Source: Aphrocallistes beatrix (taxonomy: Eukaryota > Porifera > Hexactinellida > Sceptrulophora > Aphrocallistidae). Taken from it: DNA of 64,000 nt. Positions 1-10,060 of this stretch are shown one piece after another. The stretch lies in NCBI GenBank assembly GCA_963281255.1, contig OY725503.1, positions 868,001 through 932,000 of the forward strand. The letters run 5' to 3'. The notes beneath the pieces are model-generated. The model was not told the DNA's origin and did not search any database. It saw nothing but the letters and a program-made list of their open reading frames with translations. How positions within the stretch are numbered: position 1 is the first letter of the stretch; each line of letters starts with the position of its first letter. A program made the position numbers and the translations under genes.

Positions 1-98
1 CTAGTTCAAAATACATAAAATGGTCCCACCAATCCTGATTCCGAGTCTAAGTGTGGAGATATGTATGTACATGCTAATAACTCATTAGGGGTTAAAAT

Positions 99-332
99 AT
101 GAAAATATGTTTAAAAAGTGGGAGTGATGGAATTTCGCAGAAAAAACCCATAAACAGTGCTACGTATTTACAATATAAAGAGATCCTACATGCGAAATTT
201 GATAGAAATCGGATAGTTAGATTTCGCAGTAGCACGCGTAAGAGCATACTACATACAAAAACATATATCCATAAACATGTACATACATCATCATGTCATA
301 ATTTTGTGCCTAAGGATGGTAAATATGAATAA
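99..332 (+). other. Upstream 77-codon ORF, copy 1 (doubtful)
   Basis: A 77-codon open frame upstream of lipase copy 1 is kept open in copy 2 at 2959-3192 with about nine residue changes. It has no recognisable domain and a basic, low-information composition. Overall identity of the duplicated DNA is enough to explain why both stay open. It is recorded because it is the only other frame conserved between the units. Confidence 0.12.
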
Positions 333-438
333 TCTATTTCAAGAATTATTAACAAATGCTTATATACATCGATTTCCAAAGTGGTGAATTGAGATCTTCA
401 TTTTAGTAAAGGACAGCCATACATTGACTAGCACATAG

Positions 439-812
439 CACCAACATCTTCCGCGGAAAATGTTGGTGCCAGTAATATATGATTGTACCTGATTAATAAT
501 ATTGGTTCCTGGGGACTTAATCGGTGCTTCATTTAAAAACGCGGATAAATGTATGGCACTATGTAGGTAGATTAGTTAAATTTCTGGTAACATACTGAGC
601 TACAAGGAAAAAAACGGAGCCAAAATGTCTGATATGATTCGTACGCATAAAATTACGACAATGAAGGACAGCTTAAATGTTGCAATATCATGAAGTAGCC
701 TCTTTATACGCAATCTAAATGCATACGGAATGAAATAAATCAGCCAAAAGTAGCCAAAAGTAGCCAAAAGTAGCCAAAAGTTTATAAAGAGAAATTAGCA
801 AAAATATATAAA
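439..812 (+). promoter_or_regulatory. Conserved upstream region of lipase copy 1
   Basis: An imperfect palindrome at 439-469 has arms CACCAACAT and ATGTTGGTG around CCGCGG. Four decamers of the form TAGCCAAAAG follow at 741-780, immediately before a TATAAA-like box at 783-788, about 150 bp upstream of the ATG at 934. The same order recurs in copy 2. Promoter function is inferred from position and conservation; no transcription start is visible. Confidence 0.4.
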
Positions 813-933
813 CTACACTTACGCAGCTTGCATCAACTTAAATCACTCATCAGTAATCATTACTCCATCAACAAGTTCACATATAAAATACATATGTTGA
901 CATAGGGAGCTAAGCAGTCAAATTGAATTCACA

Positions 934-2223
934 ATGAATACTCTCATGTATTCTTACATCTTTATCTTCATTGGCATAACCGTATCTACCATTTCGGGAT
1001 CAAAAGAGGTAACTCCATATGTACTGGTCAGCACGCCAAATGTTGATTCAGATCCTGACGACAATATCACAGAAGTAACAGAGCTGTATTCAGTAGAATT
1101 CAACTGTGACACAGAAGAGATCGCTAGGTTAGGTGAGGCAACTAATGTTAACGAACTTAAACCCTCTGATGTAGGAGTAGTAGCAGCGATAGGTGATTCA
1201 ATGACTGCTGCTCTGTTCGCGAAAGTGAAAAATGTCATAGGCCTTATTCCAGTACTTTATAACAAACACTCACTGGAGTTCAGGGGAGTATCGTGGAGTA
1301 TAGGCGGAGATGAAGGAGCAACAACTCTACCTAACTTAATCAAACACTATAATCCTAATCTACAGGGATATAGTGTTAAAACAGGGAAAGAAGGTACGGC
1401 AAATGCAGCATACAATTTTGCAGTTAGTGGAGCTGTAGCTTCAGGTTTGTTAGAACAAGCCACTCATTTAGTCGATAGAATTAAATCAGATAACTTAAAT
1501 GGGAAATGGAAAGTAGTCACTCTGTTCATTGGGGGTAATGATCTCTGTGCAATGTGTGAAGACACTAATACATTTTCACCAGAAAATTTTTATAACAATA
1601 TCCTTGCAGCAATACAAAAATTATCTGAACTTGACAAGGTGTTCATAAATTTGGTGCAAACAGTGGATATAACTAAAATAACAATGCTGGCCAAAAAATG
1701 TAGATGCAAAATTTTACAAGGTTTAATGGTATTATCTGATAAATGCAGTTGTGTTAATAATCCAATTACCCACGAATACCATGAAGAGTACCTAGAAAAA
1801 ATCTACCAACTCGAAGCTTTCGCTAGAAAGGAATTAGATCGCGATGATTTCACTGTTGTTGTCCAACCATTTTTTGGCATAACAACTATACCTGAGAAAA
1901 ATCCGTTCAGTTACTTCGCACCAGATTGTTTCCATTTGTCTCAAAAAGGACTTCTAAATGCTGCGGTTGCTCTTTGGAATAATATGCTGGAACCAGTTGG
2001 AGGGAAAACACACGAATTTTTAGTTAACCAACCTATCAAATGCCCGACAGTAGCAAACCCTTACTTTTACACGAATAAAAATAGTCCATCAAAAACTTTG
2101 GGAGTGGAAAGAGAAGAAGCAGGGAACAACCAGGGATTGTCAAGTGGAGGAATTGCTGGTGCAATATTTGGGACTCTAACGACTTTAGCTGGTTGGATGT
2201 TTTACAGGAGAATGAATCCGTGA
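934..2223 (+). CDS. GDSL-family phospholipase B-like enzyme, copy 1 (C-terminal membrane segment)
   Basis: A single-exon protein of 429 aa resembling animal phospholipase B1 (membrane-associated, SGNH/GDSL hydrolase fold). Residues 1-22 form a hydrophobic signal peptide, so the enzyme should enter the secretory pathway. Family blocks in order are IGDSMTAAL with nucleophile Ser89, the Gly block SWSIGGDEG near 120-128, LFIGGNDLC with oxyanion Asn202, and DCFHLSQKG with Asp331 and His334 completing the triad. The C-terminus has a short hydrophobic stretch (IAGAIFGTLTTLAGWMF) followed by RR, which looks like a membrane anchor or GPI-type tail. Expected activity is ester hydrolysis of phospholipids or acylglycerols; the substrate cannot be read from sequence. 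The start is the first ATG (934), preceded by ACA and directly followed by the signal peptide. The paralogue lies 1.6 kb downstream. Confidence 0.9.
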   Translation: MNTLMYSYIFIFIGITVSTISGSKEVTPYVLVSTPNVDSDPDDNITEVTELYSVEFNCDTEEIARLGEATNVNELKPSDVGVVAAIGDSMTAALFAKVKNVIGLIPVLYNKHSLEFRGVSWSIGGDEGATTLPNLIKHYNPNLQGYSVKTGKEGTANAAYNFAVSGAVASGLLEQATHLVDRIKSDNLNGKWKVVTLFIGGNDLCAMCEDTNTFSPENFYNNILAAIQKLSELDKVFINLVQTVDITKITMLAKKCRCKILQGLMVLSDKCSCVNNPITHEYHEEYLEKIYQLEAFARKELDRDDFTVVVQPFFGITTIPEKNPFSYFAPDCFHLSQKGLLNAAVALWNNMLEPVGGKTHEFLVNQPIKCPTVANPYFYTNKNSPSKTLGVEREEAGNNQGLSSGGIAGAIFGTLTTLAGWMFYRRMNP

Positions 2224-2876
2224 GATCTCTCAACTTACAGACCTGTTTGGTATTTTAGTAGTATTTAGGACTTCAGGCAAAAAAACTTTTGTTGGAAAAA
2301 AATTGCCTAATTTTAGATGCTAACTCTTGGCTATGTTTCAGTTTGTGTGTTGTTTAATATTAAACATTTACATACGTTTTTAGATGTTTTAGATGTCAAT
2401 ATTTTAGTGCAGCTCATATAGGGAGATTTCCTAATGGCATGATGATGTACCTGTACCACGTCTGTTGTCTGTATCCGTGATTCTATGAAATTTAAGTCTA
2501 ATTTCTCCCTAAACCCACAGGAGAAGAGTGCTCTCCAAACGCTACTGCTAATAATCAATTTGTGAGAACTAGAAGAATTAGTGTTAGTAGATAGAGCCAC
2601 TGCAAAAAACTTTATAATTTATCTTTAGTTACCAGCAATTAAAAAAATCTCTGTAACCTATGCTCCCAGTCTTCTTGCCATGACAATGATGCAGTTTCCT
2701 AACACACTAGGTTACACATGTAGCACTCATACCTACGTATTTTATGGTTTATATCAATTACGTAACTAATTCATGATGAGTTTAGGAATTATTCGATTAT
2801 TGAATTCTTATTAATGATAATCTAAACGTAATTTGTAAAGGATTTCATCGTTTATTAGCCATAATACGATTTGTCC
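2224..2876. other. 3' flank of lipase copy 1
   Basis: AT-rich noncoding sequence. The part at 2430-2590 is shared with the 3' flank of copy 2. No further gene is seen. Confidence 0.6.
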
Positions 2877-3298
2877 AAAATGGTCCCACCAATCCTGATT
2901 CCGAGTCTAAGTGTGGAGATATGTATGTACATGCTAATAACTCATTAGGGGTTAAAATATGAAAATATGTTTAAAAAGTGGGAGTGATGGAATTTCGCAG
3001 AAAAAAAACTTAAACAGTGCTACGTATTTACAGTATAAAGAAATCCTACATGCGAAATTTGATAGATATCGGATAGTTAGATTTCACAGTAGCACGCGTA
3101 AGAGCATACTACATACAAAAACATATATCCATACAAATGCACATAAATCATCATGTCATAATTTTGTGCCTAAGGATGGTAAATATGAATAATCTATTTC
3201 AAGAATTATTAACAAATGCTTATATACATCGATTTCCAAAGTGGTGAATTGAGATCTTCATTTTAGTAAAGGACAGCCATACATTGACTAGCACATAG

Positions 3299-3661
3299 CA
3301 CCAACATCTTCCGCGGAAAATGTTGGTGCCAGTCATATATGACTGTATCTGACTAATAATATTGGTTCCTGGGGACTTAATCGGTGCTTCATTAAAAAAC
3401 GCGGATAAATGTATGGCACTATGTAGGTAGATTAGTTAAATTTCTGGTAACATACTGAGCTACAAGGAAAAAAACGGAGCCAAAATGTCCGATATGATTC
3501 GTACGCATAAAATTATCATAATGAAGGACAGCTTAAATATTGCAGTATCATGAAGTAGCCTCTTTATACGCAATCTAAATGCATACGGAATGCAATAAAT
3601 TAGCAAAAAGTAGTCAAAAGTAGCCAAAAGTAGCCAAAAGTAGCCAAAGGTTTATAAAGAG
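3299..3661 (+). promoter_or_regulatory. Conserved upstream region of lipase copy 2
   Basis: This has the same arrangement as copy 1: the CACCAACAT/ATGTTGGTG palindrome at 3299-3329, then five rather than four degenerate TAGCCAAAAG decamers at 3601-3650 abutting a TATAAA-like box. The ATG is at 3804. The decamer number difference is the main structural change between the two upstream regions. Confidence 0.4.
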
Positions 3662-3803
3662 AAATTAACAAAAATATATATACTACACTTGCGCAACTTG
3701 CATCAACTTACATCACTCATCAGTAATCATTACTCCATCAACAAGTTCACATATAAAATACATATGTTGACATAGTTAATTAAGCAGTCAAATTGAATTC
3801 ACA

Positions 3804-5048
3804 ATGAATACTCTCATGTATTCTTACATCTTTATCTTCATTGGTATATCCGTATCTATTATTTCAGGATCAAAAGAGGTAACTCCACATGTACTGGTCA
3901 GCACGCCAAATGTTGATTCAGATCCTGACGACAATATCACAGAAGTAGCAGAGCTGTACTCAGTAGAATTCAAATGTGACACAGAAGAGATCGCTAGCTT
4001 AGGTGAGGCAACTAATGTTAACGAACTTAAACCCTCTGATGTAGGAGTAGTAGCAGCGATAGGTGATTCATTAACTGCTGCTCTATTCGCGAAAGTTAAA
4101 ACTGTCATAGGCATTCTTCCTGCAACTTTACATATTTACAGACATCGGCTGGAGTACAGGGGAGTATCGTGGAGTATAGGCGGGGATGAAGGAGCAACAA
4201 CTCTGCCTAACTTAATCAAACACTATAATCCTAATCTACAGGGATATAGTGTTAAAACAGGGAAAGAAGGTACGGCAAATGCAGCATACAATTTTGCAGT
4301 TAGTGGAGCTGTAGCTTCAGATTTGTTAGAACAAGCCACTCATTTAGTCGATAGAATTAAATCAGATAACTTAAATGGGAAATGGAAAGTGGTCACTCTG
4401 TTCATTGGGGGTAATGATCTCTGTGCAGTGTGTGAAAACACTCGTAAATTTTCGCCAGAAGTTTTTTATGAGTATATCCTTGCAGCAATACGAAAATTAT
4501 CTGAACTTGACAAGGTGTTCGTAAATTTGGTGCAAGTAGTGGATGTAACTGAATTAAATAAATTGACCAGTATTGGATGCGAAATTATGCACGAGTTATA
4601 TAAAATAATTGATACATGCGAGTGTATTGATAAATCAGTTACTCATGAATATCATAAAAAATACATGAACAAAATAATTAAACTCGAAGCATTCACTAGA
4701 AAAGAAATTGAACGCGATGATTTCACTGTTGTAATCCAACCATTTGCCGGCTCAACAAAAATGCCCAAAAAAGACCCATTCAGTTACTTCGCACCAGATT
4801 GCTTCCATTTCTCTCAGAAAGGTCATCTAAACGCAGCGGTTTCTCTGTGGAACAATATGCTGGAGCCAGTTGGGAAGAAGGAAGACAAATTTATAATGAA
4901 TCAACCAATCAAATTCCCCACAAAGGCACACCCTTACTTTTACACACATAAGAATAGTGAATCAAAAATCTTGGGAGTGAAAAGAGAGAAGATAGAAACC
5001 GAGGAATGCCAAGTGGAGGAATTGCCAGTGTCACATTTGGGACTCTAA
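3804..5048 (+). CDS. GDSL-family phospholipase B-like enzyme, copy 2 (C-terminal anchor lost)
   Basis: A paralogue of the preceding gene, 414 aa, single exon. The signal peptide and all SGNH blocks are kept: IGDSLTAAL (Ser), SWSIGGDEG, LFIGGNDLC (Asn) and DCFHFSQKG (Asp-His). The first 200 residues are almost identical to copy 1 except for a short variable stretch after residue 100; residues 210-330 are much more diverged. Near the 3' end an indel of net 4 nt shifts the frame. The hydrophobic C-terminus of copy 1 is replaced by about 20 polar residues and an earlier stop, although DNA similar to the old tail continues past it. In the ancestral frame a TAG would also end the protein. The product is therefore probably soluble and secreted. 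Confidence 0.9.
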   Translation: MNTLMYSYIFIFIGISVSIISGSKEVTPHVLVSTPNVDSDPDDNITEVAELYSVEFKCDTEEIASLGEATNVNELKPSDVGVVAAIGDSLTAALFAKVKTVIGILPATLHIYRHRLEYRGVSWSIGGDEGATTLPNLIKHYNPNLQGYSVKTGKEGTANAAYNFAVSGAVASDLLEQATHLVDRIKSDNLNGKWKVVTLFIGGNDLCAVCENTRKFSPEVFYEYILAAIRKLSELDKVFVNLVQVVDVTELNKLTSIGCEIMHELYKIIDTCECIDKSVTHEYHKKYMNKIIKLEAFTRKEIERDDFTVVIQPFAGSTKMPKKDPFSYFAPDCFHFSQKGHLNAAVSLWNNMLEPVGKKEDKFIMNQPIKFPTKAHPYFYTHKNSESKILGVKREKIETEECQVEELPVSHLGL

Positions 5049-5690
5049 CTATTTTAGCAGGTTTGTAGTTTTACAAGAGAATGAATCCGTGAGATCTCTC
5101 AGCTTACGGATCTCTTTGCTATTTTAGTAGTATTTAGGACCTCAGGCAAAAAACTGTTGTTAGATTTAAATTGCCTTATTCTACTTGTAGATGTTAACTT
5201 TATGTTTTAGTTTGTGTGATAGGCTTTGTGTGTTGTTTAATATTAAACATTTACATAGGTTTTTAAATGTTTCAGATGTTAACACTTTAGTGCAGCTCCT
5301 ATGGGAACATGGGTAGGGAGGAGGGGCAACTGGGCGGCTAGTCACCCCCTAGGAAATTACTGGTACAAAATTTTTTAATACAAAACTATGATTTATCAAG
5401 ATGTACGAGTAAAGTTTAAAATTGTAAGTGATGTTCTGTGTTAATTTCAAAAGTGAACAATAAATAAAATTGATTTTAGCCATTTTCTTATATTAAAGAT
5501 GTTGCCAGCGCCAGAGGGAGATGTCCTTATGACAAAGACGGTATACCGCGTCTGTTCGTCTGTATCCGTGACTCTATGAGATTCAACAGTTTAATTTCTC
5601 ACTAAACCGACAGGAGAAGAGCGCTCTCCAAAGCTATTGCTAATAATCAATTTGTGAGAATTAGAAGAATTTATAGAAAGTGTCGTATGC
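5049..5690. other. 3' flank of lipase copy 2
   Basis: Contains the remnant of the lost C-terminal coding tail (5049-5090) and a unit-specific insertion at about 5300-5510. Sequence shared with the flank of copy 1 follows, up to about 5675. No gene is seen. Confidence 0.55.
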
Positions 5691-5775
5691 TTATGCGGGG
5701 TGTGAGAATTTCAAATATATACAAAATATAATAATACAAAAGGAAAATAATATACAATCTAAATCTAAAAATAAA

Positions 5776-6542
5776 TCTTATATATTAAAACGGATTTTTT
5801 GTTTGTTTGTTTGTTTGTTTGTCCGAATTGATTGAAGAATTGGCAAGTCGTAGAGATATGAAAATTGGCATGTAGTAGGTGTCAAATGATGAATCTAGGA
5901 TTAAGTTCGAAGATCTAAGCGAAATGTTCGCACATCGCTGAGATAGGTGACAAAATGTGCTGACCAATCAAATTCGATTATTTTATAGTGCAAATACATT
6001 GGAATAAAATAGTAGTGACTTATGCATACAATCAAAAGAACTATTTGTGATTGAAATTCATTGGTTTATGTGAGAACCAATCAATTATCATCCTTTTATA
6101 ATGCCATTCACACGATTCTATTTCATATAAATGATTGAATACTGCTATTTTGAGTCTATAATTTGATTGTTAACAACAATTAAAGTGTGTTATATGCTAC
6201 GATCAATCAATTCGATCATAAAATAACTTTTAACGACATGGACTGGAATTGATTATTTAAGTATAATAATCTTTAGCAATGTGAACTTTGTGTATTCAAA
6301 TTGAGCTTACATTCAGGATTAGTTGACTTAATACGAAGTAAATTATATTTATCACGAAACAAAATTTCTGCTACAGTTCTGATTTCATAAATGTAACCGT
6401 AGACAAATGACAATCCAGCGTACATAGTATAAAACAGGAAAGCGACGTATTGTTTCTCTAATATCCGCAAGCGCCCACTGGGGAAATCTGCAGACACGCA
6501 GTGTCTGCAAGCCGCGCAGCGCAAACAAGCGAAGAGCGCTTG
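5776..6542 (+). mobile_element. Helitron/Helentron-like non-autonomous element, copy A
   Basis: It starts with TCTTATATATTAAAA and a TTTG microsatellite. A family-specific body follows (TTGATTGAAGAATTGGCAAG, AAAATTGGCATGTAG). It ends in a GC-rich segment with nested stem-loops, GCAGACACGCAGTGTCTGC and AAGCGAAGAGCGCTTG. The same start, body and GC-rich end recur several times in the window. There are no terminal inverted repeats, an AT-rich 5' end and a 3' terminal hairpin, which fits Helitron/Helentron (DINE-1-like) non-autonomous elements. The class call is inference from structure. Confidence 0.6.
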
Positions 6543-6700
6543 AATAGTTATATAATAATTATAAAATAATTATATAATAATTATATAATAATTATATAAT
6601 AATTATATAATAATTATATAATTATATAATAATTATATAATAATTATATAATAATTATATAATTATTATATAATTATTATGTAATTATTATATAATAATC
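6540..6700. repeat. AT-rich tandem repeat (ATAATTAT type)
   Basis: A near-perfect array of ATAATTATAT units between two Helentron-like copies. Shorter pieces of the same array recur near 7045-7090 and 7250-7285. Confidence 0.9.
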
Positions 6701-8069
6701 TTATATATTAAAACTCTAGGATTTGTTTTTTGTTTGTTTGTTTGTCCGAATTGATTGAATAATTGGGAAGTCGTAGAGATACGAAAATTGGCATGTAGGT
6801 GTCAAATGATGAATCTAGGATTAAGTTCGAAGATCTAAGCGAAATGTTCACACCTCGCCGAGATAGGTGACAAAATGTGCTGACCAATCAAATTCGATTA
6901 TTTTATAATGCAAATACATTGGAATAAAATAGTAGTGACTTATGCATACAATCAAAAGAACTATTTGTGATTGAAATTCATTGGTTTATGTGAACCAATC
7001 AATTATCATCCTTTTATAATGCCATTCACACGATTCTATTTCATATATAATTATTATATAAATTATTATATAATAATTATATAATAATTATTTGTTGCAA
7101 CATGTGTTGCTACACGTGTTGCAACACATGTAGCAACACGTGTTGCAACACATGTAGCAACAGGTGTTGCAACACGTGTTACAACATGTGTTGCTACACG
7201 TGTTGCAACACGTGTAGCAACAGGTGTTTCAACACGTGTTACAACACATAATAATTATATAATTATTATATAATTATTATATCTTATATCTAAAAATGCT
7301 AGGATTTTTTTAAAATAATGGAAAACAATTTTTCACACCTTTTCTATACAAAATAAATGACTACACTATCACAATAGAAATCATTGTACAAGTACGACAC
7401 TACAATAGATCGTTAAGGTTAATAATACTCCAAGCCACAACTTATGTTTGAAATCTTAATTGCATTGTAGTGTATGGTAATAAAAAAGATTATCTGCATA
7501 TTTTCACACCTTTATATACATATTTTCACAGCATTTGATGAATTTTGAAAATAATGCTAGAAATCAGCTTCCAACGGTTGACATGGGGTTTTTAGGAGTG
7601 TAGATTTCGAATATCATATTTTCAGATTTATATGATAAATTATTTGTTTACTTTTGTTTACAATAGATACATAATGTATACAAATCTCAAAAATAGTCTA
7701 TAGACTAGCTTCCAACGGGTGACATGGGGTTTTCATGGGTGTAGATTTCGAATATCATATTTTCGAGTAAATTTGATGATCAATTTTTTTACTTTTTTTA
7801 CAATAGATACAAAAAGTAAAAAATTTACGAAAAATGGGCTGGAGACTAGCTTCCAACGGTTAACATGGGGTTTTTAGTGCTGTAGATTTCGAATATTATA
7901 TTTTCGGATCCATATGAAAAATTATTCGTCGACTTTGTTTGCACAATATTTATAAAGGAAAAAATTCCAAAAATATGTTAGATTGAGTGACTCCAGGCGC
8001 CCGCAGGGCGACTCTGCGGACACGCAGTATCCGCAAGCCGCGCAGCGCAAGCACGCAAAGCGTGCTTGT
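6699..8069 (+). mobile_element. Helitron/Helentron-like elements, copies B and C (composite)
   Basis: Copy B begins with TCTTATATATTAAAA at about 6699 and matches copy A until about 7045, where AT repeats and a palindromic minisatellite interrupt it. A second 5' end (TCTTATATCTAAAAATG) at about 7281 starts copy C. Copy C contains three or four degenerate internal units of the form AGCTTCCAACGGTTGACATG GGGTTTT, spaced about 140-170 bp apart, and ends in the GC-rich hairpin region at about 7995-8069. It is probably one element with internal expansion or two nested insertions. Confidence 0.5.
7092..7250. repeat. Palindromic minisatellite, core GTGTTGCAACAC
   Basis: About 14 overlapping copies of a self-complementary dodecamer (GTG-TTGCAA-CAC) and variants such as TGTTGCTACACG and CATGTAGCAACA, with a period of about 11 bp. 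Every unit can form a hairpin or pair with any other unit on either strand. Confidence 0.9.
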
Positions 8070-8096
8070 AATTATATAATTATTATACAATAATCT

Positions 8097-8270
8097 TATA
8101 TATAAAAACCCCCCACAGACGGGATGGAAGTGTGCTTCCAAATCTCATAAGTCACCTTAAGTCACCTTTATTATACTTAAATAATCAATTCCAGTCCATG
8201 TCGTTAAAAGTTATTTTATGATCGAATTGATTGATCGTAGCATATAACACACTTTAATTATTTAATTTAA
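8097..8270 (-). mobile_element. Helentron-like fragment, reverse orientation, copy D
   Basis: The plus strand reads CCCCACAGACGGGATGGAAG and onward, matching the reverse-oriented copy at 15950-16100. This is the internal or 5' part of the same family. It abuts the 3' end of copy C. Confidence 0.5.
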
Positions 8271-8479
8271 TTTTTGACAAACTCTTTGAAAACAAGGGAT
8301 GTACTTTCTGCCATAAAAATATGAGATAATCGTAATTTTTGATTATTTATTATTGTAGAAAGCCTATTTATAGATTAGTAAATAGTAATACAGTACATAC
8401 TTGTAAATCGTATTGTTGTTATTTGACACTGAATAGTGTATTTGTAAGTTACCATTGTAAATACGATCTTGTTTCCAAG

Positions 8480-9909
8480 TACAGTACACCCTCGGTTATC
8501 CGAACACCTCCGTTTGTTAGCTCAAAGATTGGTGTTCGGATAAGTGAAATCGTTCGGATAAGCGAAATACGTATTTTACGCTCTTAAATGCACATGTACC
8601 AACTTAGATATTAAAGAACGTATTATGATTTGAATACTACTACTTACACGTATGTATAGCCAAACAAATTAACAATGCTACGCACAATTTTGGAATATAC
8701 ATTTTTAAGGAATTGATTTATTAAACATTATTTCAGTTATCCGAACACATATTTCAGTTATCCGAACACATATTTCAGTTATCCGAACACATATTTCAGT
8801 TATCCGAACACATATTTCAGTTATCCGAACACATATTTCAGTTATCCGAACACATCATTTCAGTTATCCGAACACATCATTTCAGTTATCCGAACACATC
8901 ATTTCAGTTATCCGAACACATATTTCAGTTATCCGAACACATATTTCAGTTATCCGAACACATCATTTCAGTTATCCGAACACATCATTTCAGTTATCCG
9001 AACACATATTTCAGTTATCCGAACACATAGTTCAGTTATCCGAACACATCATTTCAGTTATCCGAACACATATTTCAGTTATCCGAACACATAATTCAGT
9101 TATCCGAACACATCATTTCAGTTATCCGAACACATCATTTCAGTTATCCGAACACATCATTTCAGTTATCCGAACACATATTTCAGTTATCCGAACACAT
9201 ATTTCAGTTATCCGAACACATATTTCAGTTATCCGAATACATCATTTCAGTTATCCGAACACATTATTTCAGTTATCCGAACACATATTTCAGTTATCCG
9301 AACACATATTTCAGTTATCCGAACACATATTTCAGTTATCCGAACACATATTTCAGTTATCCGAACACATATTTCAGTTATCCGAACACATCATTTCAGT
9401 TATCCGAACACATCATTTCAGTTATCCGAACACATATTTCAGTTATCCGAACACATTATTTCAGTTATCCGAACACATCATTTCAGTTATCCGAACACAT
9501 CATTTCAGTTATCCGAACACATCATTTCAGTTATCCGAACACATATTTCAGTTATCCGAACACATCATTTCAGTTATCCGAACACATATTTCAGTTATCC
9601 GAACACATCATTTCAGTCATCCGAACACATCATTTCAGTTATCCGAACACATATTTCAGTTATCCGAACACATTATTTCAGTTATCCGAACACATCATTT
9701 CAGTTATCCGAACACATCATTTCAGTTATCCGAACACATTACATATTTCAGTTATCCGGACACATTATTTCAGTTATCCGAACACATTATTTCAGTTATC
9801 CGAACACATTATTTTCACAAATTCGATTGAAAAGTATTTGATAAAATGAGTGGTACTCGAACACACTGTTCGAATAATCGAGGTGTCGGATAATCGAGGG
9901 TCTACTGTA
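8480..9909. mobile_element. pogo/Tigger-type MITE with internally amplified terminal motif
   Basis: The ends are inverted: ACAGTACACCCTCGGTTATC on the left and, read inward from the right, ACAGTAGACCCTCGATTATC. Both are bordered by TA, the target duplication of Tc1/mariner-pogo elements. The TIR style resembles Tigger/pogo ends. The interior also has inverted GTTCGGATAA/TTATCCGAAC motifs. There is no transposase frame. Nearly 1.1 kb of the interior is a tandem array (separate entry). Confidence 0.75.
8733..9812 (+). repeat. Minisatellite of about 50 units, TTATCCGAACACATATTTCAG
   Basis: A head-to-tail array with a unit of 20-23 bp. The constant part is CAGTTATCCGAACACAT; the linker varies (ATATTT, ATCATTT, ATTATTT). 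The constant part matches the inner TIR motif of the MITE that contains it. No spacer diversity is present, so it is not CRISPR-like. Confidence 0.95.
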
Positions 9910-10060
9910 GTGTGATTGGTAATTATAAGGAAATTGTTCAATTGCTTAAACATAGAGTAGACATAACACTAAAGTTTCGGGATCCCGGGATTGAAATATC
10001 GGGATCGGGATTATAAAACTAATCCCGGAGGTAAAATGGACCGGGATCCCGGGATTGTAA
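9910..10060. other. Spacer with GGGATCCCGGGATT repeats
   Basis: Between the MITE and the satellite lies unique sequence, then four or five degenerate copies of (CC)GGGATCCCGGGATTG, themselves palindromic, immediately before the TTATAAC satellite begins. A 165-codon open frame running into the satellite is only repeat translation. Confidence 0.7.

Larger units (their letters stand above)
17..5690. repeat. Direct tandem duplication of a lipase gene unit (about 2.86 kb per unit)
   Basis: The sequence from about 17 reappears from about 2877 in the same orientation: upstream region, lipase gene and 3' flank. The roughly 830 bp upstream of the two genes differ by only scattered substitutions. The coding regions are nearly identical in the first half and diverge in the second. 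Downstream of the stop codons, segments near 2430-2590 and 5516-5675 still align, with extra sequence inserted at about 5300-5510 in unit 2. This is a recent segmental duplication, possibly homogenised by gene conversion in its 5' part. Confidence 0.95.

Noticed and set aside
8733..9812. CRISPR-like regular array
   Set aside because: The short gaps between constant blocks are 3-7 bp degenerate linkers, not unique spacers, and the host is a eukaryote. It is a minisatellite inside a MITE.
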